Below are positions 1 through 5,965 of a stretch of 14,938 nt of DNA, piece by piece. A program made the translations under genes and the position numbers. The stretch comes from Leptolinea sp964404415. Its GTDB lineage: Bacteria > Chloroflexota > Anaerolineae > Anaerolineales > Anaerolineaceae. The notes beneath the pieces are model-generated. The model worked only from the letters and a program-made list of their open reading frames with translations, was not told the origin of the DNA and ran no database searches. The stretch's first letter is position 1; every line of letters begins with the position of its first letter. Location of the stretch: the NCBI GenBank assembly GCA_964404415.1, contig CAYOKC010000089.1:1-14938 (forward strand). The letters run 5' to 3'.

Positions 1-419
1 TGAAACCCTCCGAGAAATCCGCGGAAGAACTTCGCGCCATGGGTATGTTGGATATGGCTACGTATACCCAGTTGCAGGCTGCCGATGCGATGCGTGATGC
101 CGCTCAGAACCCCGGCGGAGGCGCAGGCCTGACCGCGGGTATTGGTGCCGGTATGGGTATCGGTAATATCATGAACCAGGCGCTTGCCGGTGGCATGAAT
201 AACACCGCCAATGCCGGAACCGCTGCAGGCGCAGCTGCTGGCGCCGCAGCCGGCGCCGCGATGAGTGACGTTATGACCCCTGCTGAGGCTGCCGCTGTGC
301 TTCGTGTAGCAGAGGAAGATGTGATTGCTGCCATCACAGCCGGAGATTTGAAAGCCAAAAAGATCGGCAATGCCTACCGTATCAGCAAAGAAGCGTTGGA
401 TGCCTTCTTGAAAGGCTGA
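1..419 (+). CDS. SPFH/Band 7-like protein with C-terminal excisionase-type helix-turn-helix (3' part only)
   Basis: The reading frame is open from base 3, so the gene starts outside the window and only about 138 codons are visible. Three parts can be seen. First, a short helical stretch (ATYTQLQAADAMRDAAQNP) resembles the end of YdjI-like SPFH domains, which form membrane-associated scaffolds. Second, a Gly/Ala/Met-rich low-complexity linker covers roughly bases 110-265. Third, a C-terminal module of about 48 residues starts at MTPAEAAAVL and ends at EALDAFLKG. It matches the excisionase/MerR-like HTH_17 pattern (T-x-x-E-A-A-x-x-L, then K-x-G-x-x-x-R-I, then A-L-x-x-F). The SPFH assignment rests only on the C-terminal tail and linker style, because the core is off the window. 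A strong terminator follows 23 bases after the stop, so this is the last gene of its unit. It could alternatively be another glycine-rich membrane-associated protein carrying the same HTH. Confidence 0.75.
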   Translation, partial: KPSEKSAEELRAMGMLDMATYTQLQAADAMRDAAQNPGGGAGLTAGIGAGMGIGNIMNQALAGGMNNTANAGTAAGAAAGAAAGAAMSDVMTPAEAAAVLRVAEEDVIAAITAGDLKAKKIGNAYRISKEALDAFLKG

Positions 420-440
420 TTGGATTTACGGTTATTCTTC

Positions 441-478
441 AAGAGAGCATGGTATTTCCACCGTGCTCTCTTTTTTTT
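441..478 (+). terminator. Intrinsic terminator after the SPFH-HTH gene
   Basis: An 11-bp stem (443-453 with 460-470, one G-U pair) with a 6-base loop is followed directly by eight Ts (471-478). It is a textbook rho-independent terminator on the plus strand. Confidence 0.93.
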
Positions 479-566
479 CAGAGATCTACCGCATTTGTTT
501 TACCGGATGCCAGGGCTAAGTAGATATGTCCAATTTGTGGTACCGTATATGCTCAAAGAAATAAAT

Positions 567-575
567 TGATATAAT
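567..575 (+). promoter_or_regulatory. Extended -10 promoter upstream of sucCD
   Basis: The sequence TGATATAAT is a perfect extended -10 element (TGnTATAAT). I see no good -35 box at normal spacing, which is typical of extended -10 promoters. Transcription would start near 582 and leave a leader of about 120 bases before sucC. The rest of the 420-701 intergenic region shows only the terminator before it and a weak hairpin after it. Confidence 0.6.
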
Positions 576-599
576 GCGATTATCCGGCTTGATTTCAGT

Positions 600-626
600 G
601 AGGGTGAATTATCAACCTCTATTTTT
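600..626 (+). promoter_or_regulatory. Weak attenuator-like hairpin in the sucCD leader
   Basis: Bases 600-607 can pair with 612-619 in a short stem (GAGG/CCTC plus TGA/TCA with one G-A mismatch, 4-base loop). A five-T run follows at 622-626. The placement, about 20-40 bases after the predicted transcription start and well before the start codon, would suit an attenuator. The stem is weak and may be chance. Confidence 0.2.
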
Positions 627-701
627 CTTCATTATGGGTTTTCCCGCTGTTTGCGTGGAAGACCTGTATCTATTTAATGCGGGTGGAGTAGAGCCATAAC
701 A

Positions 702-1841
702 ATGAGATTACATGAGTACCAGTCAAAGCAAATCTTTAACCGGTATGGAATTCCGGTTCCAAATGGACGGGTGGCATCTTCATCGGGAGAAGCCCGGCAA
801 ATCGCCGAAGAACTGGGCGGACGGGTTGTGGTCAAAGCCCAGGTGCTCGTCACTGGCAGGGGGAAGGCAGGCGGAATTCGCCTGGCAAAAACGACTCGTG
901 AAGCGGAAGACCTCGCGGCCTCGATTTTAGGGATGGAATTAAAAGGATTTCCCGTTCGAAAAGTACTGGTGGATGAAATTGTCAATATTCAAAAAGAGTT
1001 GTACCTTAGCGTGATCACAGACCGGTCATTGCGCTGCCCGGTTATGGTGACATCATTTTCCGGCGGTATGAATATAGACGAAATCGCCCGGACCACTCCC
1101 GAAAAAATTTACCGGATACCGATCAATCCGTTGCTAGGTTTACGCGATTATCAATCCCGCGATCTGGCCGCATGTATTGACCTTCCAAGAGACCTTTGGA
1201 AGCCGTTTATTCAATTGACACACGATCTCTGGAAGGTGTACCTGGATTATGACGCCAACCTGGTGGAAATCAATCCGCTGGTCATCACGGCTGATCAGAA
1301 GCTGGTGGCGTTGGATGGAAAAATCGCCATTGATGACAGCGCCCTCTTCCGGCATCCGGAGCTGACGGATTTCCAAGACCCCGGAAATGAACAACAGGTT
1401 GAAATAGAGGCAAAGAAATTCGGACTTTCGTATATCAAATTGGAAGGGAATATCGGCTGCCTGGTGAATGGCGCCGGATTGGCCATGTCAACCGTTGATG
1501 TGATCCGGGCGAATGGTGGAGAACCGGCGAATTTCATGGATATTGGCGGGGGCGCCAGCGCGGAACGGGTTTCTGCCGCGTTGAAGATCATTTTGCTTGA
1601 TCCTTCTGTTTGTGTTGTGCTTATCAATATTTTTGGCGGGATCACCCGCTGTGATGAAGTCGCGCAGGGAATCATGAACGCGTTGAACGATAAACAGATT
1701 CAAATTCCCATCGTAGTGCGGCTGGCAGGGACCAACTCTGATGAAGGGAAGAACATCCTGGATCACCCGGTGATCAAACAGGCTGGATCCATCAACGAAG
1801 CTGCCGGCATTTGCATCGAGCTGGCTGGAAAGGGGGCCTGA
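702..1841 (+). CDS. sucC: Succinate--CoA ligase (ADP/GDP-forming) beta subunit
   Basis: Beta subunit of the succinyl-CoA synthetase family, which couples succinyl-CoA cleavage to nucleotide triphosphate formation in the TCA cycle. It is 379 residues long, close to the 388 of the E. coli protein. The N-terminal ATP-grasp domain has the nucleotide-binding lysine (about K45) and glycine loop GRGKAGG (52-58). Mg ligands in EINPL (N191) and LDGK (D205) are kept. The C-terminal ligase domain has LVNGAGLAMSTVD (254-266), GGEPANFMDIGGGA (272-285) and NIFGGITRCDEVAQGI (309-324). The ATG is preceded by GGTGGAG at 682-688, a rather long 13-base spacing. sucD begins one base after the stop, so the two subunits are co-translated. 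Malate--CoA ligase (MtkA) has the same fold and cannot be excluded, but no serine-cycle genes lie nearby. Nucleotide preference cannot be read from the sequence. Confidence 0.95.
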   Translation: MRLHEYQSKQIFNRYGIPVPNGRVASSSGEARQIAEELGGRVVVKAQVLVTGRGKAGGIRLAKTTREAEDLAASILGMELKGFPVRKVLVDEIVNIQKELYLSVITDRSLRCPVMVTSFSGGMNIDEIARTTPEKIYRIPINPLLGLRDYQSRDLAACIDLPRDLWKPFIQLTHDLWKVYLDYDANLVEINPLVITADQKLVALDGKIAIDDSALFRHPELTDFQDPGNEQQVEIEAKKFGLSYIKLEGNIGCLVNGAGLAMSTVDVIRANGGEPANFMDIGGGASAERVSAALKIILLDPSVCVVLINIFGGITRCDEVAQGIMNALNDKQIQIPIVVRLAGTNSDEGKNILDHPVIKQAGSINEAAGICIELAGKGA

Positions 1842-1842
1842 G

Positions 1843-2709
1843 ATGGGAATACTGATCAATAAAAATTCACGGGTTCTGGTTCAGGGAATAACCGGGCATG
1901 AAGGGCTGTTTCACGCTCAACAGATGCTGGACTATGGTACCCATATTGTGGCGGGTGTCACCCCCGGACGGGGCGGCGAGTGGGTTTTAGATGGAAAGAT
2001 CCCGGTATTTGATTCTGTTCGTACCGCTGTTGAGATGACCGGCGCCGAGGTTAGTGTGATTTTTGTTCCGGCGCGCCATGCCGCGGATGCCATGTTCGAA
2101 GCCGCCGATGCCGGAATATCGTTGATCGTCTGCATATCCGAAGGTATTCCTGTTTCGGATATGATGCGTGTTCATGAGTATTTATTGCACTCCGAGACTA
2201 TTTTGATTGGACCAAACAGTCCGGGAATCATTAATCCCGGCGAGATCAAAGTTGGCATCATTCCCGGTAATATCGCCCAACCCGGCAATGTGGGCGTTGT
2301 CTCACGATCAGGCACTTTGACGTATGAGGTTCTGCACAATTTAACGAAAGCCGGATTGGGGATCAGTACCTGCCTGGGTGTTGGCGGCGATCCGGTAGTC
2401 GGGATGAATTTTGTGGAAGCCCTCCAATTCCTGGAGGATGACCCGCACACCGAACAAATTGTGATGATCGGCGAAATCGGCGGCAATGAAGAAGAGAAAG
2501 CGGCAGAATTCATCAGCCGCAGCATGACAAAACCGATTGTCGCCATGGTTGTAGGTCAAACAGCTCCTCCGGGTAAACGCATGGGCCACGCGGGCGCGAT
2601 CATTGAGAATAACATCGGCTACGCGTCAGACAAGATCGCGGCATTGGAAAAAGCCGGCGTAAAGATCGCGGGAAATCCGGAAGAAATCCCCGATTGTCTT
2701 CAACGATGA
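1843..2709 (+). CDS. sucD: Succinate--CoA ligase alpha subunit
   Basis: Alpha subunit carrying the CoA site and the histidine that is transiently phosphorylated. The 288 residues match the family length. The N-terminal CoA-binding Rossmann domain begins with GITGHEG (15-21) and VTPGRGG (39-45). The catalytic histidine is H249 in KRMGHAGAI, and the conserved glutamate that interacts with it is E211 in IGEIGGNEEE. GPNSPG (123-128) and SRSGTLTYE (154-162) are family signatures. The start codon lies one base after the sucC stop and has a strong Shine-Dalgarno sequence (GGAAAGGGGG) inside the end of sucC. Together with SucC it forms an alpha-beta enzyme of the TCA cycle. MtkB (malate--CoA ligase alpha) is the alternative reading. 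Confidence 0.96.
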   Translation: MGILINKNSRVLVQGITGHEGLFHAQQMLDYGTHIVAGVTPGRGGEWVLDGKIPVFDSVRTAVEMTGAEVSVIFVPARHAADAMFEAADAGISLIVCISEGIPVSDMMRVHEYLLHSETILIGPNSPGIINPGEIKVGIIPGNIAQPGNVGVVSRSGTLTYEVLHNLTKAGLGISTCLGVGGDPVVGMNFVEALQFLEDDPHTEQIVMIGEIGGNEEEKAAEFISRSMTKPIVAMVVGQTAPPGKRMGHAGAIIENNIGYASDKIAALEKAGVKIAGNPEEIPDCLQR

Positions 2710-2716
2710 ATTAAAA

Positions 2717-2743
2717 AACGCCGGAGGGATCTCCGGTGTTTTT
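2717..2743 (+). terminator. Bidirectional terminator between sucD and the acyl carrier protein gene
   Basis: A 10-bp stem (2717-2726 with 2731-2740, one G-U pair) and a GGAT loop are followed by Ts up to 2743 on the plus strand. On the minus strand the A-run at 2713-2718 becomes a T-run after the same stem. The hairpin sits between two convergent genes that end at 2709 and 2757, so it probably serves both. Confidence 0.88.
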
Positions 2744-2756
2744 AGGTTGGTCCTGA

Positions 2757-2993
2757 CTATTTCTTCAGGGAATCAACGTATTTGACAACATCCCCGACTG
2801 TCTTAATACTGCGGGCGTCTTCATCAGCAATGGACATATTAAATTTTTCACTGAATCCATCAATTAGGAAAAACTGATCCATTGAATCCGCTTTCAGATC
2901 TTCAATGAACCGGGTATCCATGGTGATGCCTTTGTTTTCGATCTTCAAAACGTCAACAATTACGCCGGTAACCTGTTCAAGGGTGTCGCTCAT
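2757..2993 (-). CDS. Acyl carrier protein (AcpP-like, divergent DSM motif)
   Basis: A 78-residue carrier protein that would hold acyl chains on a 4'-phosphopantetheine arm. The attachment serine is S37 in the motif ADSMD, where most fatty-acid ACPs have DSL. The preceding FIEDL and the later acidic helix NMSIADEDA fit the four-helix ACP fold, and the length is standard. The start ATG has AGGAG at 3001-3005 with a 7-base spacer. It is a single-gene unit with its own strong promoter and a shared terminator, not linked to fab genes here. It could be the housekeeping fatty-acid ACP or a specialised carrier. The FFLIDGF helix II differs from the usual xVELVMAxE pattern, so I give no symbol. Confidence 0.92.
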   Translation of the reverse strand: MSDTLEQVTGVIVDVLKIENKGITMDTRFIEDLKADSMDQFFLIDGFSEKFNMSIADEDARSIKTVGDVVKYVDSLKK

Positions 2994-3036
2994 GTATTTT
3001 CTCCTGAATGCTTGTGGGATTAAATCCTCGAAATGA

Positions 3037-3064
3037 ATTGTAATGGTGGAACGAAGATTGTCAA
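3037..3064 (-). promoter_or_regulatory. Sigma-70-type promoter of the acyl carrier protein gene
   Basis: Read on the minus strand, a perfect TTGACA (complement of 3059-3064) is followed after 16 bases by TACAAT (complement of 3037-3042). It lies about 45 bases upstream of the start codon. It is the best -35/-10 pair in the window. Confidence 0.75.
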
Positions 3065-3077
3065 GTATTCCACTTGA
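3061..3077. repeat. 17-base inverted repeat overlapping the -35 box of the acyl carrier gene promoter
   Basis: TCAAGT (3061-3066) and ACTTGA (3072-3077) form a perfect 6-bp inverted repeat around a 5-base centre. Four bases of the -35 box lie inside the left arm. The size and position suit a dimeric repressor site, but no regulator can be named. Confidence 0.4.
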
Positions 3078-3128
3078 TTACACAGTCACACTACTGTTCT
3101 AAAAGAAATAACACCGTAGAAACCGTTT

Positions 3129-3137
3129 TGGTATACT
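3129..3137 (+). promoter_or_regulatory. Extended -10 promoter upstream of fni
   Basis: TGGTATACT fits TGnTATAAT with one mismatch. It lies 28 bases upstream of the fni start codon, with no clear -35 box. It diverges from the acyl carrier gene promoter about 70 bases away. Confidence 0.5.
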
Positions 3138-3165
3138 GAAATGATCTTATTATGGGATTACCTTC

Positions 3166-4203
3166 ATGCCTGATTCTTCTCTGGTTACCTCCCGCAAGGA
3201 TGACCATATCCGGATCAATCTTGATAAGGATGTGTCATCTACCATAACAACCGGTCTGGAATTTGTCCGCCTGCAGCCAAGGGCGTTACCTGAAATTGAC
3301 CTGGCTGATGTGGATGTGACTACCTCGCTCTTTGGCAAGAAAGTAAACGCACCGTTATTGATCTCATCCATGACGGGTGGAACTGATGTGGCAGAAAAGA
3401 TTAATCATGTGCTGGCAGAAGCAGCTCAAACCTGCGGAGTTGCCATGGGAGTCGGGTCGCAACGGGCGGCTATTGAAAATCCCGCGTTGGGAAAGACTTT
3501 CAATATCAGGTCATACGCACCGGATATTGTGCTTTTCGCCAATCTGGGCGCGGTCCAGTTGAATTACGGGTTTGGTGTGGATGAATGCCGCAGGGCAGTA
3601 GAAATGATCGGGGCGGATGCCCTTTATTTGCATCTGAACGCGATCCAGGAAGCAGTGCAACCGGAAGGCAACACCCGTTTTTCCGGATTACTAAAGAAGA
3701 TCGAGGCGGTTTGCCGTCACCTTGATGTACCGGTTTTCATCAAAGAAGTCGGATGGGGGATATCCGGAGAAGACGCGGTTCGATTGGGCGGTACCGGAAT
3801 AGCCGGAATTGACGTCGCAGGCGCGGGGGGGACCAGTTGGTCACAGGTAGAGATGCATAGAATAGAAGATCCCTACCGGACGCATATTGCCGCAGCCTTC
3901 CACGGGTGGGGTATTCCCACCGCGCGATCCATCCGTATGGTACGGGAGGCTGTGCCAGACCTGATGGTATTCGCTTCCGGAGGCCTCAAGGACGGGGTGG
4001 ATGCGGCAAAATGTATCGCGCTGGGTGCGTCACTATGCGGGTTTGCCTCCCCGCTATTAAAAACCGCGGCTGTGTCAACGGAAGCGACTGTCAGGATGAT
4101 CAATGCACTGCAACAGGAAATCCGGATTTGTCTATTCGGATGCGGAAAGATGACGTTGGATACATTCCGGGGGGATCCAAATGTTATTCAGGTAGAGGAT
4201 TGA
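3166..4203 (+). CDS. fni: Type 2 isopentenyl-diphosphate delta-isomerase (FMN-dependent)
   Basis: Interconverts isopentenyl and dimethylallyl diphosphate using reduced FMN and Mg, supplying the starter unit for prenyl chains. The 345 residues form the expected TIM barrel. Family motifs appear in order: RKDDHI (10-15), SMTGG (68-72), GVGSQR (95-100), ANLG (125-128), HLN (156-158), QEAVQPEG with the catalytic Q161 and Mg-binding E162, KEVG (193-196), GAGGTSW (219-225), WGIPT (248-252) and ASGG (270-273) for phosphate and FMN binding. The Shine-Dalgarno before the ATG is weak. The prenyl synthase starts one base after the stop, so substrate supply and chain elongation are in one operon. No type 1 isomerase is visible. 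Confidence 0.96.
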   Translation: MPDSSLVTSRKDDHIRINLDKDVSSTITTGLEFVRLQPRALPEIDLADVDVTTSLFGKKVNAPLLISSMTGGTDVAEKINHVLAEAAQTCGVAMGVGSQRAAIENPALGKTFNIRSYAPDIVLFANLGAVQLNYGFGVDECRRAVEMIGADALYLHLNAIQEAVQPEGNTRFSGLLKKIEAVCRHLDVPVFIKEVGWGISGEDAVRLGGTGIAGIDVAGAGGTSWSQVEMHRIEDPYRTHIAAAFHGWGIPTARSIRMVREAVPDLMVFASGGLKDGVDAAKCIALGASLCGFASPLLKTAAVSTEATVRMINALQQEIRICLFGCGKMTLDTFRGDPNVIQVED

Positions 4204-4204
4204 G

Positions 4205-5212
4205 ATGAATCTGGAAGAATTCAGAGTATTGACCCGGCCTGCTATTGAAGACGAGCTTAAAAAATGCCTTCAGATCGATCAGGAAGGCGTTTACGATGGT
4301 TTACGCGCCATGATGGCTTACCATCTCGGTTGGGAAGGCGAAGGCGCCGGTGAGAAGGCTCAGGGGAAACGGATACGGCCTCTGCTGGTGCTTCTGGGCA
4401 CTGAAGTTGCTGGCAAGAAATGGGAAGATGCTCTTCCGGCTGCCGCGGCTGTAGAACTGATACACAATTTCTCCCTGATACACGATGATATAGAAGACCG
4501 GGCAGAATTCCGGCATGGACGGAAAACTGTCTGGACCATTCAGGGTGAAGCGCAGGCAATAAACACTGGTGATTGCATGTTTTCATTGGCTTTCAAGGCT
4601 CTTTGCCGGTCAACCGGTCAACCGGTTGACGTGTTGCGCGCGGTGGATTTGCTGCAATCCACGTGTGTTCAACTGACCAAAGGGCAGTATCTCGATATGG
4701 CGTTTGAATCCGCGGAAAGCCTTCCGGTGGATGCTTACTGGCCGATGGTTGGCGGGAAAACCGCTTCTTTGCTGGCCTGCAGCGCCGCGATCGGGGCGGT
4801 GATCACCGGCGCGGATCAAAAAATTGTCAACGCGTTAAGAGATTTCGCCTGGAATCAGGGCCTGGCTTTCCAGGCGCAGGATGACTGGCTGGGAATCTGG
4901 GGCGACAGCGCGCTGACAGGGAAATCTGCCGAAAGCGATCTGGTAACCGGCAAGAAATCTTTACCCATTTTGTACGGCTTGAACACATCGCCCGAATTTG
5001 CGAGCCGGTGGAAGAACCGTCCATTCACAGCAGAAGAAACCGCAGAGTTGGCCGCACTTTTGACGAATGAAGGTGTGCAGGAATGGGTTGAAAAAGAGAC
5101 TGCACGTTTGACAATTATGGCCAAAGAAGCCCTTGAAACCCTTCCGGTAAAAAATGCCGGATATTCAGCACTTCTCTCTTTGGCTGATCAATTGTTGAAA
5201 CGGAATAAATGA
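4205..5212 (+). CDS. Polyprenyl diphosphate synthase, probably geranylgeranyl type
   Basis: Trans-prenyltransferase that condenses isopentenyl diphosphate onto allylic diphosphates. At 335 residues it has GKRIRP (54-59), the first aspartate-rich motif DDIED (94-98), GGKTA (183-187), the second motif region FQAQDDWLGIWGD (222-234) and GKKSLPI (249-255). The fifth position before the first motif is aromatic (F89) and the motif has no insertion, as in archaeal-type geranylgeranyl synthases. I therefore infer a C20 product, which is not proven. The second motif reads DDWLG instead of DDxxD. A similar DDxLG form occurs in actinobacterial-type geranylgeranyl synthases, so it need not mean loss of activity. 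It is translationally coupled to fni. Confidence 0.9.
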   Translation: MNLEEFRVLTRPAIEDELKKCLQIDQEGVYDGLRAMMAYHLGWEGEGAGEKAQGKRIRPLLVLLGTEVAGKKWEDALPAAAAVELIHNFSLIHDDIEDRAEFRHGRKTVWTIQGEAQAINTGDCMFSLAFKALCRSTGQPVDVLRAVDLLQSTCVQLTKGQYLDMAFESAESLPVDAYWPMVGGKTASLLACSAAIGAVITGADQKIVNALRDFAWNQGLAFQAQDDWLGIWGDSALTGKSAESDLVTGKKSLPILYGLNTSPEFASRWKNRPFTAEETAELAALLTNEGVQEWVEKETARLTIMAKEALETLPVKNAGYSALLSLADQLLKRNK

Positions 5213-5245
5213 TCCGGCATACCTGTACAAAAGGGGATGCCGGAT
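5212..5245 (+). other. Perfect hairpin overlapping the stop codon of the prenyl synthase gene
   Basis: ATCCGGCAT (5212-5220) and ATGCCGGAT (5237-5245) are perfect 9-bp inverted arms with a 16-base loop, beginning on the last base of the stop codon. Five As follow, not Ts, so it is not a canonical terminator. It may protect the 3' end of the message or act in rho-linked termination. Confidence 0.4.
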
Positions 5246-5257
5246 AAAAATGATCAC

Positions 5258-5263
5258 TATAAT
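5258..5263 (+). promoter_or_regulatory. -10 box upstream of folE
   Basis: A perfect TATAAT lies 63 bases before the folE start. No TTGACA-like hexamer or TG extension is at the right spacing, so the call rests on the hexamer and its intergenic place. Confidence 0.4.
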
Positions 5264-5278
5264 GGATTCACTAAACGC

Positions 5279-5323
5279 TCCTGAAAAAAGAAAGGTTAAT
5301 TTAAAGTCAGGAAAGGATCAGGA
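5279..5323 (+). promoter_or_regulatory. folE leader with one TCCTGA and two complementary TCAGGA copies near the start
   Basis: TCCTGA (5279-5284) is exactly complementary to TCAGGA at 5307-5312 and again at 5318-5323. Both copies lie in the purine-rich ribosome-binding stretch before the folE ATG at 5327. The leader could fold in two alternative ways, one masking the ribosome site. With only six pairs, this is a weak candidate. Confidence 0.25.
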
Positions 5324-5326
5324 ATT

Positions 5327-5959
5327 ATGCATAAAAAAGAAGATCTTTACGATGCAGCGGAAATTCTTTGCGATGAAGGTATCAACCACGAAGCGATTAA
5401 GGATTCTGTATCTGTCATTTTAAAAGCCGTGGGTGAAGATCCGTCACGAGAAGGATTATTGAATACACCAACCCGGGTCGCCCGCAGTTATGATGAATTG
5501 CTTTCCGGATACCGTGTTGATCCGTATAAATTGATCAATGGCGCCATGTTCGATGTGGAATATGACGAGATGGTTATCGTTCGTGATATAGAGTTCTACA
5601 GCCTGTGTGAACATCACATGCTGCCTTTTATTGGAAGGGCGCATGTTGCGTACATACCGGATAAGAAGGTGATCGGCCTATCCAAGATCCCCCGGATTGT
5701 AGACATGTTCTCACGGAGGCTCCAGGTTCAGGAACGGCTGACGCAACAAATTGCCACCTTCCTGGATGAAGCGCTTCACCCTCATGGCGTTGCCGTTGTT
5801 GTGGAGGCATTGCATTTGTGTTCCATGATGCGCGGGGTTAAGAAACATGACTCCCGCATGACAACATCAGCGATGCTGGGTTACTTTCGGAATAATCTGG
5901 CAACACGGACAGAGTTTCTGGATAACATTTCCCGAAGCGCGGAACCGCTGCATTTCTAG
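5327..5959 (+). CDS. folE: GTP cyclohydrolase I
   Basis: Zinc enzyme converting GTP to 7,8-dihydroneopterin triphosphate, the first step of folate and pterin synthesis. The 210 residues have the family length. Motifs in order are GEDPSREGLLNTPTRV (36-51), SLCEHHMLPF (92-101) with zinc ligands C94 and H97, GLSKIPRIVD, RRLQVQERLTQQI, and EALHLCSMMRGV with the third zinc ligand C165. T-x-x-SAMLG follows near the C-terminus. All catalytic and metal residues expected for the zinc-dependent type IA enzyme are present. It is transcribed towards folK, with only six bases between the two reading frames. Its terminator therefore lies within folK. Confidence 0.97.
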   Translation: MHKKEDLYDAAEILCDEGINHEAIKDSVSVILKAVGEDPSREGLLNTPTRVARSYDELLSGYRVDPYKLINGAMFDVEYDEMVIVRDIEFYSLCEHHMLPFIGRAHVAYIPDKKVIGLSKIPRIVDMFSRRLQVQERLTQQIATFLDEALHPHGVAVVVEALHLCSMMRGVKKHDSRMTTSAMLGYFRNNLATRTEFLDNISRSAEPLHF

Positions 5960-5965
5960 ATTTGG

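Noticed and set aside
104..370. Open minus-strand frame opposite the SPFH-HTH gene
   Set aside because: It mirrors the Gly/Ala-rich linker and gives a biased Ala/Pro protein with no support as a gene.
1295..1675. Open minus-strand frame opposite sucC
   Set aside because: It lies wholly inside a well-conserved gene, is compositionally odd and shows no recognisable motifs.
4606..4630. Tandem CCGGTCAA repeats ending in the palindrome GTCAACCGGTTGAC
   Set aside because: They lie in the coding sequence of the prenyl synthase and encode a plausible surface loop. Three short copies are not enough to call a regulatory or mobile element.
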